From Micromonospora echinofusca (GTDB lineage: Bacteria > Actinomycetota > Actinomycetes > Mycobacteriales > Micromonosporaceae): 33,817 bases of DNA. Position 1 is the stretch's first letter. Each line of letters opens with the position of its first letter. The notes beneath the pieces are model-generated. The model was given only the letters and a program-made list of their open reading frames with translations. It had not been told where the DNA came from and searched no databases. Location of the stretch: NCBI RefSeq assembly GCF_017614955.1, contig NZ_WVUH01000026.1:1-33817 (forward strand), in the 5' to 3' direction. Position numbers and translations under genes: made by a program. Of this stretch, positions 7,222 through 15,041 are shown piece by piece.

Positions 7222-7947
7222 ATGGTCGCGTTGGCGCAGCATCCGCCCTCGGCCGACCGGCTGCGGGCGATCGACGAGTTCCTCGACGGGGCCTGGGCCG
7301 ACCTGGCCCGGCACGACGAGCGGTTGCGCGGGCTGGCGGTCGAGGTGCGCTTCGACGGGGGTGTCGCGCACCTGACCGGCGAGGTCGCCGAGCCCGGCCA
7401 GCTCCGGCTGGCCCGGGACGTCGTCGGCCGGCTGGCCGGCGTGTTCGGCGTCTGGTCCCGGGTACGGGTCGGCGGCCGGGACCCGGTGGTGGTGGACCTG
7501 GGCTGCGGCCGGACCAAGCAGTACCCCGGCAACCTCGGGCTGGACATCTTCCCGGCGCCGGGGGTGGACGCCGTCGCGGACCTCTCCCGCTCGCTACCGC
7601 TCGCCGACGACTCGGTGGACGTCGTCTTCGCGGTGCACATCCTGGAGCACCTGATCGACTTCCTGCCGCTGGTCGACGAGATCCACCGGGTACTCCGACC
7701 GGGTGGCGTCCTGCACGTGATGAGCCCGTGGTGGCGGCACGTCAACGCGGTCGCCGACCCGACCCACGTCCGGTTGCTGGACGTGCAGACGGTCAAGGGG
7801 ATCTGCGGCCAGCGGCCACCCGGCACCCCACGCTGGTACCCGCTGCACGTCGGCTGCGACGGCGCGTCGATCTTCGCGGACCTCACCCCGCTCGCCGACG
7901 GCGATCCGGAACCCACCCCGGCGCACCTGGCCCGGTTCTTCGACTGA
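7222..7947 (+). CDS. BON-domain / SAM-dependent methyltransferase fusion
   Basis: About 241 residues with two parts. Residues about 10-85 form a helix followed by a BON-like module (LRGLAVEVRFDGGVAHLTGE, then a helix with ARDVVGRLAGVFGVWSRVRV), the usual βαββαβ lipid- or ligand-binding pattern. From about residue 92 there is a class I methyltransferase: VVDLGCGRTKQYPGNLGLDI (motif I; its unusual KQYPGNLGLD continuation is common in methyltransferases near glycan and lipid genes), LPLADDSVDVVFAVHILEHL (motif II/III) and LRPGGVLHVMSP. The substrate is unknown. There is no signal peptide, so the BON part is cytosolic here. The ATG at 7222 has GGAGG 8 nt upstream; an in-frame ATG at 7198 has no proper site. 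A weak hairpin (7975-7982/8000-8007) lies 28 bp downstream. Confidence 0.82.
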   Translation: MVALAQHPPSADRLRAIDEFLDGAWADLARHDERLRGLAVEVRFDGGVAHLTGEVAEPGQLRLARDVVGRLAGVFGVWSRVRVGGRDPVVVDLGCGRTKQYPGNLGLDIFPAPGVDAVADLSRSLPLADDSVDVVFAVHILEHLIDFLPLVDEIHRVLRPGGVLHVMSPWWRHVNAVADPTHVRLLDVQTVKGICGQRPPGTPRWYPLHVGCDGASIFADLTPLADGDPEPTPAHLARFFD

Positions 7948-8252
7948 GAGCGCCCGGCAGTAGCCCGGTGGCGGCCGGCGGGTTCCTGGCCGATGGTGGC
8001 CCGCCGGACGCGCTGAACCGGTGGAGCAGGCCGTCCCGGTGCAGCCCCTGTCGAGCTGCTGGCCTGGATGGAGCAGAGCAACAGCGGCGGCGGTGAGCCG
8101 GGGGCCTACGCCGCGACCGGACACTTCTGCACGCACAGATGGAGCAGCTCGACAGGATCCGCGAGAGTTCCGCCCGCTCGGCGGTCGTCAGGACGGTCAG
8201 GACGGTCAGCACGGGGCGGTCGCCGCCGAAGATCTCGCGGACCGCCGGGCGG
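7948..8252. other. Gene-poor stretch with inverted and tandem repeats
   Basis: No intact gene is supported. It contains a hairpin (7975-7982/8000-8007); a perfect 13-bp inverted repeat CTGTCGAGCTGCT (8048-8060) / AGCAGCTCGACAG (8143-8155); a direct repeat GATGGAGCAG (8067-8076 and 8138-8147); and a 9-bp tandem array, TCAGGACGG twice then TCAGCACGG (8188-8214). On the minus strand about 35 codons just beyond the LacI stop read like the C-terminal helix of a MarR-type regulator (AERAELSRILSS), with high third-position GC. This may be a gene remnant, but the evidence is thin. Confidence 0.45.
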
Positions 8253-9266
8253 TCAGCCGCGACCGAGGGTGCTCTCCCGCAGGGCGAGGCGGTAGGGCGC
8301 GACCAGCTCCCGGGTCGGTGCGTCCCGCTCGCCACCGAGCCGGCCGGCCAGCGCCTCGACCGCGAGCCGGGCGATCCGCTCCTTGTCCGGTGCGACGGTG
8401 GTGAGGGTCGGCACCGCGAACCGCCCGTCCTCGATGTCGTCGAACCCGGCCACCGCCACGTCCTCCGGTACGCGCAGACCGTGTTCGTACAGCGCCCGCA
8501 GCGCGCCGAGGGCCAGCGTGTCGTTGAAACAGAAGACCGCGTCGGGGCGTACCCCGTTGGTGAGCAGTTCCCGCACGGCCGCCGCGCCGTCCGCGCGGTG
8601 CCAGGCCGCCGCGGGCGCCACCAGGGTCTCGTCGTAGTCGATGCCGGCGGCGGCCAGGGCCTGGGTGTAACCGGCCAGGCGGAGCCGCGCGCTGGCCCCC
8701 TCGGGGGTGCGCTGCGCGCCGATCGCCGCGATCCGGCGGCGACCGAGACCGATCAGGTGCGCGGTGGTCTCCCGCGCGGCGGCCACGTTGTCGATCACCA
8801 CGTGGTCGGCCGGGCCCCGGTCGATCCGCTCGCCGAGCAGGACCATCGGGGTACCGTCCAGCCCACCGGCCAGGTCCTCGGCGGTCAGGGCCAGCGGACT
8901 GAAGATCAACCCGTCGATGAGGTGGTCCCGGATACCGGCGGCCACCACCCGCTCCTGCTCCCGCGCGCCTCCGGTCTGGTCGATCAGCACCGTCCAGTCG
9001 TGCTCGGCCGCCGCGGTGACGACGTGCCGGGCGAGTTCGGCGAAGTACGGGATGTCCAGCTCGGGTACCGCGAGGGCGATCACCCCGGTCCGCCCCTTGC
9101 GGAGGTTCCGGGCGGAGAGGTTGGGCCGGTAGTTGAGCTCGGCGATCGCCTGCTCGACCCGGGTCCGGGTCTCGGGGCGGACGTGGGCGTAACCGTTGAC
9201 CACGTTCGAGACGGTCTTCACCGACACCCCGGCCAGCTCGGCGACGTCCTTGAGCCTGTGTCGCAC
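8253..9266 (-). CDS. LacI-family transcriptional regulator of the arabinoside operon
   Basis: A 337-residue LacI/GalR repressor. The N-terminal helix-turn-helix is RLKDVAELAGVSVKTVSNVVNG, followed by the hinge helix PNLSARNLRKGRTG. The remainder is the periplasmic-binding-protein-like sugar-sensing core (GVIALAVPELDIPYFAEL, DGLIFSPL, DAVFCFNDTLALGALRAL, VAVAGFDDIEDG), complete to the C-terminus. The start is taken as GTG 9266, 6 nt after GGGAGGG; an ATG 7 codons upstream has no site and adds non-conserved residues. It is divergent from the GH51 gene with 136 bp between starts, and two palindromic operators lie there. By family and position it represses the arabinoside operon and probably itself until an arabinose-containing inducer binds. 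Confidence 0.93.
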   Translation of the reverse strand: MRHRLKDVAELAGVSVKTVSNVVNGYAHVRPETRTRVEQAIAELNYRPNLSARNLRKGRTGVIALAVPELDIPYFAELARHVVTAAAEHDWTVLIDQTGGAREQERVVAAGIRDHLIDGLIFSPLALTAEDLAGGLDGTPMVLLGERIDRGPADHVVIDNVAAARETTAHLIGLGRRRIAAIGAQRTPEGASARLRLAGYTQALAAAGIDYDETLVAPAAAWHRADGAAAVRELLTNGVRPDAVFCFNDTLALGALRALYEHGLRVPEDVAVAGFDDIEDGRFAVPTLTTVAPDKERIARLAVEALAGRLGGERDAPTRELVAPYRLALRESTLGRG

Positions 9267-9316
9267 GCCGCACCCTCCCCCGGTCACCTGCGCGCACTCT
9301 ACCGCGTCCGACGCCC

Positions 9317-9346
9317 TTTACAACGTTGCCTACAACGTTGTAGAAA
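9317..9346 (+). promoter_or_regulatory. Arabinoside operon promoter with tandem LacI-type operators
   Basis: The sequence TACAACGTTG occurs at 9319-9328 and again at 9331-9340, where it extends to the perfect 12-bp palindrome TACAACGTTGTA (9331-9342). The centres are 12 bp apart. The AACGTT core with its central CG step is typical of LacI-family sites. A -35 TTTACA (9317-9322), an 18-bp spacer and a -10 TAGAAA (9341-9346) fit the same stretch, so bound repressor would cover the promoter. The predicted start of transcription is near 9353. Confidence 0.75.
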
Positions 9347-9355
9347 GCTTCGGAC

Positions 9356-9379
9356 AGTCAGTGACTCCGGTCACTGACT
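9356..9379 (+). promoter_or_regulatory. 5'-leader hairpin before the GH51 gene
   Basis: A perfect 9-bp inverted repeat AGTCAGTGA / TCACTGACT with a CTCCGG hexaloop, 3 nt after the predicted transcription start and 23 nt before the TTG start. It is not followed by a T-run, so a 5' mRNA-stabilising stem, a protein-binding site on RNA, or a second DNA operator are all possible. Confidence 0.5.
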
Positions 9380-9402
9380 CTGGGGACGAGGAAGGTGACA
9401 CG

Positions 9403-10914
9403 TTGCAGACCGCGCAGCTCACGATCGACCCGGCGTTCCGGGTGGCGCCGGTGGACCGCCGGCTCTTCGGCTCCTTCGTCGAGCACATGGGGCGGTGCGT
9501 GTACGGCGGCGTCTTCGAACCGGGGCACCCGGCCGCCGACGACCGGGGGCTCCGCACCGACGTGCTCGACCTCACCCGGGAACTCGGTGTCTCCGTGGTC
9601 CGCTACCCCGGTGGCAACTTCGTCTCCGGCTACCGCTGGGAGGACGGCATCGGCCCGGTCGGGGACCGGCCCCGCCGGCTCGACCTCGCCTGGAAGACCA
9701 TCGAGACCAACGCGTTCGGGCTGGACGAGTTCATGACCTGGGCCGGCCAGGCGGGCGTCGAGCCGATGATGGCGGTCAACCTCGGGACCCGGGGCGTGCA
9801 GGAGGCCTGCGACCTGCTGGAGTACAGCAACCACCCGGGCGGCACCCAACTGTCCGACCTGCGCCGTAGGCACGGCGCCGAACAGCCGTACGGGGTGCGG
9901 CTCTGGTGCCTCGGCAACGAGCTGGACGGGCCGTGGCAGGTCGGGCACAAGACCGCCGCCGAGTACGGCCGGCTCGCCGCCGAGACCGCCCGGGCGATGA
10001 AGATGATCGACCCCTCGATCAGCCTGGTGGCCTGCGGCAGTTCCAACCGGGGCATGCCCACGTTCGCCGCCTGGGAAGCCACCGTCCTGGAGCACACCTA
10101 CGAGCACGTCGACTACATCTCGGCGCACACCTACTACGACCCCTCCGACGGCGACCAGGCCAGCCTGCTCGCCTCCGCCGTCGACATGGACGCCTTCATC
10201 AACGACGTGGTCGCCACCGCCGACCACGTGGCGGCCAAGCAGCGGCAGCGACGGCGCTTGAATATCTCCTTCGACGAGTGGAACGTCTGGTACCAGGCCA
10301 GGTTGCAGGCGGACCTGGACCGGCGCGGCTGGGTGGAGGCACCGGCGCTGATCGAGGACACCTTCACCGCGGTCGACGCGGTGGTGGTCGGTGACCTGCT
10401 GGTCACCCTGCTCCGGCACGCCGACCGGGTCGGGGTGGCCTGCCAGGCGCAGCTCGCCAACGTGATCGGCCCGATCCGGACCCGCACCGGCGGCCCCGCC
10501 TGGCGGCAGAGCATCTTCCACCCGTTCGCGCTGACCGCCCGGTACGCCCGGGGCACCGTGCTGCGGACCGAGCCGGTCTCCCCCCGTTACGAGACCGCGA
10601 AGTACGGCGACGTGCCGGTGCTGGACACCGTCGCGGTGCACGACGAGTCCACCGACGAACTGACCATCTTCGCCGTCAACCGGGGTCCCGGCGACCTCCC
10701 GCTCGACCTCGACCTGCGTGGCCTGCCCACGCTGGACGGCGTGGCCCACCTGACCCTCGCCGCCGGGGACGACCCGACGGCGGTCAACACCGAGGCCGAG
10801 CCCGACCGGGTGACGCCCCGGATGCTTCCCACCCCCACCGGGGACGGCGGGCGCTGCACGGTACGCCTGCCCGCCGTCTCCTGGAACGTGCTGCGTTTCG
10901 CGCCCCGGCGCTGA
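9403..10914 (+). CDS. GH51 alpha-L-arabinofuranosidase (intracellular)
   Basis: A 503-residue retaining exo-alpha-L-arabinofuranosidase releasing arabinose from arabinan or arabinoxylan oligosaccharides. It follows the GH51 plan: a (β/α)8 barrel with FGSFVEHMGRCVYGG near the start, RYPGGNFVSGYRWEDGIGP, the acid/base Glu173 in WCLGNELDGPW, the AHTYYDP loop, and the nucleophile Glu292 in SFDEWNVWY, then a C-terminal β-sandwich from about residue 380. Both Glu positions and the overall length match characterised GH51 enzymes. There is no signal peptide, so it acts on imported sugars. The start is TTG 9403, 8 nt after GAGGAAGG; an in-frame GTG at 9361 lies within the leader hairpin and has no site. 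It is the first gene of the operon controlled by the divergent LacI regulator. Confidence 0.95.
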   Translation: MQTAQLTIDPAFRVAPVDRRLFGSFVEHMGRCVYGGVFEPGHPAADDRGLRTDVLDLTRELGVSVVRYPGGNFVSGYRWEDGIGPVGDRPRRLDLAWKTIETNAFGLDEFMTWAGQAGVEPMMAVNLGTRGVQEACDLLEYSNHPGGTQLSDLRRRHGAEQPYGVRLWCLGNELDGPWQVGHKTAAEYGRLAAETARAMKMIDPSISLVACGSSNRGMPTFAAWEATVLEHTYEHVDYISAHTYYDPSDGDQASLLASAVDMDAFINDVVATADHVAAKQRQRRRLNISFDEWNVWYQARLQADLDRRGWVEAPALIEDTFTAVDAVVVGDLLVTLLRHADRVGVACQAQLANVIGPIRTRTGGPAWRQSIFHPFALTARYARGTVLRTEPVSPRYETAKYGDVPVLDTVAVHDESTDELTIFAVNRGPGDLPLDLDLRGLPTLDGVAHLTLAAGDDPTAVNTEAEPDRVTPRMLPTPTGDGGRCTVRLPAVSWNVLRFAPRR

Positions 10915-10952
10915 CCGGCACACTTCCTACCGTCCCCCAAGGAGAGTCACCC

Positions 10953-12281
10953 ATGATGCACAGCGAGATGAGCCGACGTCGCCTGCTCGGCCTCGGTGTC
11001 GGGCTCGGCGCGGCAGCCACCCTGACGCTGGCCGGCTGCGGCGGCGGAGACGACAAGGAACCGGCCGCAGCGGGCAACGGCGGCAAGGAGTACACCGGCC
11101 CGAAGGTCGAGCTGAACCTCTGGAACGGGTTCACCGGCGGTGACGGCGACATCTTCAAGAAGCTGGTCACCCAGTTCAACGCCGAGCACGCCAACATCGC
11201 GGTCGCGGTGGCCACCTACCGGTGGGAGGACTACTACGCCAAGCTGCCGGGTGCGGTGTCCAGCGGCAACGGACCGGACATCGCGGTCATGCACATGGAC
11301 CAGCTCGCCACCTACGCCGCCCGGGGCGTCATCACCGAACTGGACGACGTGGCGAAGGCCCTGGAACTGACCGACGCCGACTTCGCGCCGACGGTCTGGC
11401 AGGGGGGCCTCTACCGGGACAAGCGGTACGGCATCCCGCTGGACATGCACCCGCTCGGCTTCTACTACAACAAGACCGTCATGCAGTCCGCCGGCCTGGA
11501 CCCGAACAAGCCGCCGATGACGAAGGACGACTACACCGCCGCGCTGACCGAGCTGAAGAAGTCCGGCGTGCAGGGCTTCTGGGTCAGCCCGTTCCAGTTC
11601 ACCGGTGGGATGACCTTCTACTCGCTGCTGCACCAGTGGGGCGGCACCCTCTTCGACGCCGAGGTCGCCAAGGCGACCTTCAACTCCGACCCGGCGGTCG
11701 AGGCGTGCACCTGGCTGGTCGACATGATCAAGCAGGGCCACTCGCCGGCCAACGTCGGCCAGGACGCCGACTACCTGGCGCTCAAGAGCGGGAAGAACGC
11801 GTTCAACTGGAACGGCATCTGGCAGATCAACGACCTGAAGAAGAGCGCCGACGTCCAGTGGGGGGTGGCCCCCCTGCCGCAGATCGGCAGCAAGCCGGCG
11901 GCTTGGGCCAACTCGCACAACTTCACCATCGTCAAGCAGCGCAGCACCGACGCGAACAAGGTCGCCGGGGCGAAGGTCTTCATCAACTGGCTCAGCCAGC
12001 ACTCGCTGGACTGGGCCGCCGGGGGCCAGGTGCCGGCCCGCAAGGCGGTCCGCGAGGACGCCGGCTTCAAGGCCCTGACCGAGGTGGGCTCACTCGCCCC
12101 GGAGCTGGACTACGCCGCCTTCCCGCCGGCCGCACCGGGCATCGGCGAGGTGCTGACCACCTTCTACCAGTCGTTCAACGAGGCGGCGCTCGGCAAGAAG
12201 TCGCCGAAGCAGGCGCTGGACGACGGGGCGGCCAAGGCGACGAAGCAGCTTGAGGACAACCGCAAGAAGTACGGGAACTGA
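10953..12281 (+). CDS. Sugar ABC transporter solute-binding lipoprotein
   Basis: A 442-residue family-1 extracellular solute-binding protein, delivering arabino-oligosaccharides or arabinosides to the permeases that follow (substrate inferred from the operon). The N-terminus is a Tat-type lipoprotein signal: SRRRLLGLGVG, a short hydrophobic core and lipobox LAGC with the lipidated Cys at residue 29, followed by a Gly/Ala/Asp/Lys-rich linker. The mature part has the usual start VELNLWNGFTGGDG..FKKLVTQFN and the conserved LDMHPLGFYYNK hinge-proximal segment. It is anchored outside the membrane. ATG 10953 has AGGAGAG upstream; an ATG one codon later is also possible. It lies 38 bp after the GH51 stop and 6 bp before the first permease. 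Confidence 0.95.
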   Translation: MMHSEMSRRRLLGLGVGLGAAATLTLAGCGGGDDKEPAAAGNGGKEYTGPKVELNLWNGFTGGDGDIFKKLVTQFNAEHANIAVAVATYRWEDYYAKLPGAVSSGNGPDIAVMHMDQLATYAARGVITELDDVAKALELTDADFAPTVWQGGLYRDKRYGIPLDMHPLGFYYNKTVMQSAGLDPNKPPMTKDDYTAALTELKKSGVQGFWVSPFQFTGGMTFYSLLHQWGGTLFDAEVAKATFNSDPAVEACTWLVDMIKQGHSPANVGQDADYLALKSGKNAFNWNGIWQINDLKKSADVQWGVAPLPQIGSKPAAWANSHNFTIVKQRSTDANKVAGAKVFINWLSQHSLDWAAGGQVPARKAVREDAGFKALTEVGSLAPELDYAAFPPAAPGIGEVLTTFYQSFNEAALGKKSPKQALDDGAAKATKQLEDNRKKYGN

Positions 12282-12287
12282 CCCGTC

Positions 12288-13241
12288 GTGGCGGACGTGA
12301 TCGAGGCCGGGGCGGCGCGTACCGACGCGCCGCCGCCGGCCGGCCGCCCCTACCGGGCCGGTGGGTCCGGCCGCTTCACCCCGTACCTGTTCCTGGCCCC
12401 GTACCTGCTGATCTTCGGGGTCTTCGGCCTGTTGCCCGTCGTGCTGGGCGTCTGGCTGAGCCTGCACCAGTGGGACTTCCAGTTGCCCAACCGGCCCTTC
12501 GTCGGGCTGGACAACTACGCCGAACTCTTCTCCGCCGACTCGGTGGTCTACGCGGACTGGTGGCAGGCGGTACGCGCCACGGCGATCTTCACGGTCGCCT
12601 CGGTGCCGCTGCTGGTGACCGTACCGTTGGGGCTGGCCCTGCTGCTCAACCGGGCGTTCCCCGGCCGGACGTTCTTCCGGGCGGTCTACTTCGCGCCGTA
12701 CGTGCTCGGGGTGGCGGTGATCGGGGTGCTCTGGCGGTTCCTGCTGGACGCCAACCTGGGCCTGGTCAACCGGGTCGCCGGGGTGTTCGGGCTGCCCGCC
12801 GACACCCCGTGGCTGACCGGGATGCCGTGGGCGTGGATCTCGCTGGTCGGGGTGACCGTCTGGTGGACCTGCGGCTTCAACGCGGTGATCTACCTGGCCG
12901 GGCTCCAGGACATCTCACCGGAGCTGTACGAGGCGGCCACCATGGACGGGGCCGGCACCTGGGACAAGTTCCGCAACGTGACGCTGCCCGGGCTGCGCCC
13001 GGTGCTGCTCTTCGTGGTCACCACCACCGTGCTCGCCTCGGCGAACATGTTCGGCCAGTCGTTCCTGATCACCCAGGGGGCGCCGGGGACGGAGACCCGG
13101 ACGGTGGTCTGGTACATCGTGCAGGAGGGGCTGCGGGACAACGACGCGGGCCGGGCCGCGGCGATGAGCGTCGTCTTCGCCCTGCTGCTGGCGCTGGTCA
13201 GTGTCGCCAACTTCCGCCTCTTCCGCTACCGGGAGGACTGA
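12288..13241 (+). CDS. Sugar ABC transporter permease (MalF/UgpA type)
   Basis: A 317-residue membrane protein of the carbohydrate-uptake permease family. A polar Ala/Pro-rich N-terminus of about 25 residues is followed by six predicted membrane segments, the first at YLFLAPYLLIFGVFGLLPV. The cytoplasmic EAA loop, where the ATPase docks, is visible as YEAATMDGAGTWDKFRNVTL, then LPGLRPV, at about residues 217-245. It pairs with the next gene to form the transmembrane channel. The start is GTG 12288, 6 bp after the binding-protein stop, with no strong ribosome site, suggesting translational coupling. No nucleotide-binding subunit is encoded in the operon. Confidence 0.94.
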   Translation: MADVIEAGAARTDAPPPAGRPYRAGGSGRFTPYLFLAPYLLIFGVFGLLPVVLGVWLSLHQWDFQLPNRPFVGLDNYAELFSADSVVYADWWQAVRATAIFTVASVPLLVTVPLGLALLLNRAFPGRTFFRAVYFAPYVLGVAVIGVLWRFLLDANLGLVNRVAGVFGLPADTPWLTGMPWAWISLVGVTVWWTCGFNAVIYLAGLQDISPELYEAATMDGAGTWDKFRNVTLPGLRPVLLFVVTTTVLASANMFGQSFLITQGAPGTETRTVVWYIVQEGLRDNDAGRAAAMSVVFALLLALVSVANFRLFRYRED

Positions 13242-13242
13242 G

Positions 13243-14076
13243 GTGCCCATGACGTCGGCACTGCGCCGCACCGCCCGCTATCTCGTGCTGGTCACCCTGG
13301 CGCTGATCTTCGTGGCGCCCCTGGCCTGGATGGTCGTCACCTCGCTGAAGGACTATCCGGACGCCCAGCGCATTCCGCCGAGCTGGCTGCCCGATCCAGT
13401 GTCGGGGTACGGCTACGAACAGATCCTGAACAGCTCGGCCAACCCGGTACTGCGCTGGTTCCTCAACAGCATGCTGGCCGCCACCCTGCACGCCCTGCTG
13501 GTGCTGGTGACCGCCGCGATGGCCGGGTACGCCCTGGCCCGGCTGCGGTTCCGGGGTCGGAAGGTGGGCTTCGCGCTGATCGTGGCGACGCTGTTCGTCC
13601 CGCCGACCTCGCTGATCATTCCGAACTTCCTGGTGGTCGACTCGATCGGCTGGATCGACACCCTGGCGGTGGTGGTCGTGCCCGGCGCGGCCAGCGCGTT
13701 CGGGGTGTTCTTCCTCCGGCAGTTCTTCCTCTCCCTGCCCCGGGAACTGGAGGAGGCGGCCGTGCTGGACGGCGCGAACCAGTGGCAGACCTTCGTCCGG
13801 GTGGTGCTGCCGCTGTCCAAACCGGCCCTGGCCACCCTCGCGGTGCTGTCCTTCCTCACCAACTGGAACGACTTCCTCTGGCCGATCTTCGTGCTGTTCA
13901 GCCCGGAACAGCTCACCCTGCCGCCGGGGCTGGGCCTGCTCCAGGGCGCGTACGTCACCGACTATCCGGTGATCATGGCGGGTGCGGTGCTGGCGAGCGT
14001 ACCGGTGCTGGTGCTCTTCGTCCTGGCCCAGCGGTACGTCATCCAGGGCGTCTCGCGCAGCGGTCTGAAGGGGTGA
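13243..14076 (+). CDS. Sugar ABC transporter permease (MalG/UgpE type)
   Basis: A 277-residue second permease. Six predicted membrane segments begin with YLVLVTLALIFVAPLAWMV, followed by the periplasmic loop with SSANPVLRWFLNSM, the ALARLRFRGRK turn and the EAA loop ELEEAAVLDGANQWQTFVRV with VLPLSKPALATL. The C-terminus ends in QRYVIQGVSRSGLKG, typical of MalG-type subunits, which fold back to the ATPase. Two starts compete: GTG 13243, 6 nt after GGGAGG, and ATG 13249, 5 nt after TGAGG. The first is used here, and the two differ by two residues. It lies 1 bp after the preceding permease stop and 2 bp before the GH43 start, so the three genes are tightly coupled. Confidence 0.94.
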   Translation: MPMTSALRRTARYLVLVTLALIFVAPLAWMVVTSLKDYPDAQRIPPSWLPDPVSGYGYEQILNSSANPVLRWFLNSMLAATLHALLVLVTAAMAGYALARLRFRGRKVGFALIVATLFVPPTSLIIPNFLVVDSIGWIDTLAVVVVPGAASAFGVFFLRQFFLSLPRELEEAAVLDGANQWQTFVRVVLPLSKPALATLAVLSFLTNWNDFLWPIFVLFSPEQLTLPPGLGLLQGAYVTDYPVIMAGAVLASVPVLVLFVLAQRYVIQGVSRSGLKG

Positions 14077-14078
14077 GG

Positions 14079-14993
14079 ATGCCGGCCATGACGTTCACCA
14101 ACCCCGTGCACCACACCGACACACCGGATCCGCAGGCGATCCGGGTCGGCGACACCTGGTACCTCTTCCACACCAACGCGGACGGTCGGAACGTACCGGT
14201 GCTGACCTCGCCCGACCTGGTCACCTGGACGCCATTCGGGGACGCCCTGCCGGAGCTGCCCGGCTGGGCCGACCCGGGCAGGACCTGGGCGCCGGAGGTG
14301 ATCGCCCTGGCCGACGACCGTTACCTGCTCTACTACACGGTCGCCGGGCGGGAGTCCGGCCGGCAGTGCGTCGGCCGGGCGGTGGCCACCACACCCGGCG
14401 GGCCGTACCGGGACGACTCGACGGGGCCGCTGATCTGCCAGGCGGACCTGGGCGGCGCCATCGACGCCAGCCCGTTCCGGGACACCGACGGCAGCCTGTG
14501 GCTGCTGTGGAAGAACGACGGCAACGCGATCGGGGTGGACACCTGGATCTGGTCGCAGCGGCTCTCGCCGGACGGGCTCAGCCTGGTCGGTACGCCGCAC
14601 CGGTTGCTGAAGCAGACCGAGGCGTGGGAGGGGCACCTGGTCGAGGGCCCGTTCCTGTGGCGGCAGGACGGCACGCTCCTCCTGTTCTACGCGGCGAACG
14701 CCTACGACCGGGCGGAGTACGCCGAGGGGTACGCGGTCTGCGAGTCACCGGCCGGGCCGTGTGTGAAGGCGCCGGAGAATCCGGTCCTGCGGAGCAACGC
14801 GGCAGCCTCCGGCCCGGGTCACGCCTCGATGGTGGCCCACGGTGGACGGACCTGGCTGCTCTACCACGCCTGGCCGCCCGGTCGGGAGGGTGCGGCCGAG
14901 CCGGGCCGGCAGCTCTGGCTCGACGAGGTCACCTGGGCGGACGGCCGGCCGCGGGTGCACGGGCCGACCGGTACGGCACAGCCCCACCCCTGA
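14079..14993 (+). CDS. GH43-type glycosidase (arabinosidase/arabinanase-like), intracellular
   Basis: A 304-residue five-bladed β-propeller glycosidase of the GH43/GH62/GH117 fold. The three inverting-mechanism acids are visible at the proper spacing: catalytic base Asp17 (DTPDPQAIRVGDTWYLF), pKa-modulating Asp129 (GGAIDASPFRDTDGS) and general acid Glu189 (EGHLVEGPFLW). The W-A-P-E-V motif of blade 2 is also present. Length fits a single catalytic domain with no accessory module. There is no signal peptide, so substrates must first be imported. With GH51 it would break down arabinan or arabinoxylan fragments; exact linkage cannot be read. ATG 14079 overlaps the ribosome site GGGGTGAGG and lies 2 bp after the permease stop. 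It is the last gene of the operon, followed by a strong hairpin. Confidence 0.9.
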   Translation: MPAMTFTNPVHHTDTPDPQAIRVGDTWYLFHTNADGRNVPVLTSPDLVTWTPFGDALPELPGWADPGRTWAPEVIALADDRYLLYYTVAGRESGRQCVGRAVATTPGGPYRDDSTGPLICQADLGGAIDASPFRDTDGSLWLLWKNDGNAIGVDTWIWSQRLSPDGLSLVGTPHRLLKQTEAWEGHLVEGPFLWRQDGTLLLFYAANAYDRAEYAEGYAVCESPAGPCVKAPENPVLRSNAAASGPGHASMVAHGGRTWLLYHAWPPGREGAAEPGRQLWLDEVTWADGRPRVHGPTGTAQPHP

Positions 14994-15041
14994 GTCTCCC
15001 CGGACCGCCCGGCGCCGGGTGCGCGGCGTCGGGCCGGCGCC

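Noticed and set aside
5877..8081. Long minus-strand frame (about 734 codons) across the ABC-F, small and BON-methyltransferase genes
   Set aside because: Low-complexity Ser/Arg/Thr composition, no recognisable domain, and it runs opposite three genes supported by motifs.
9358..10923. Minus-strand frame opposite the GH51 gene
   Set aside because: The Val/Gly/His/Pro-rich composition is an antisense reflection of GH51, which has both catalytic Glu residues.
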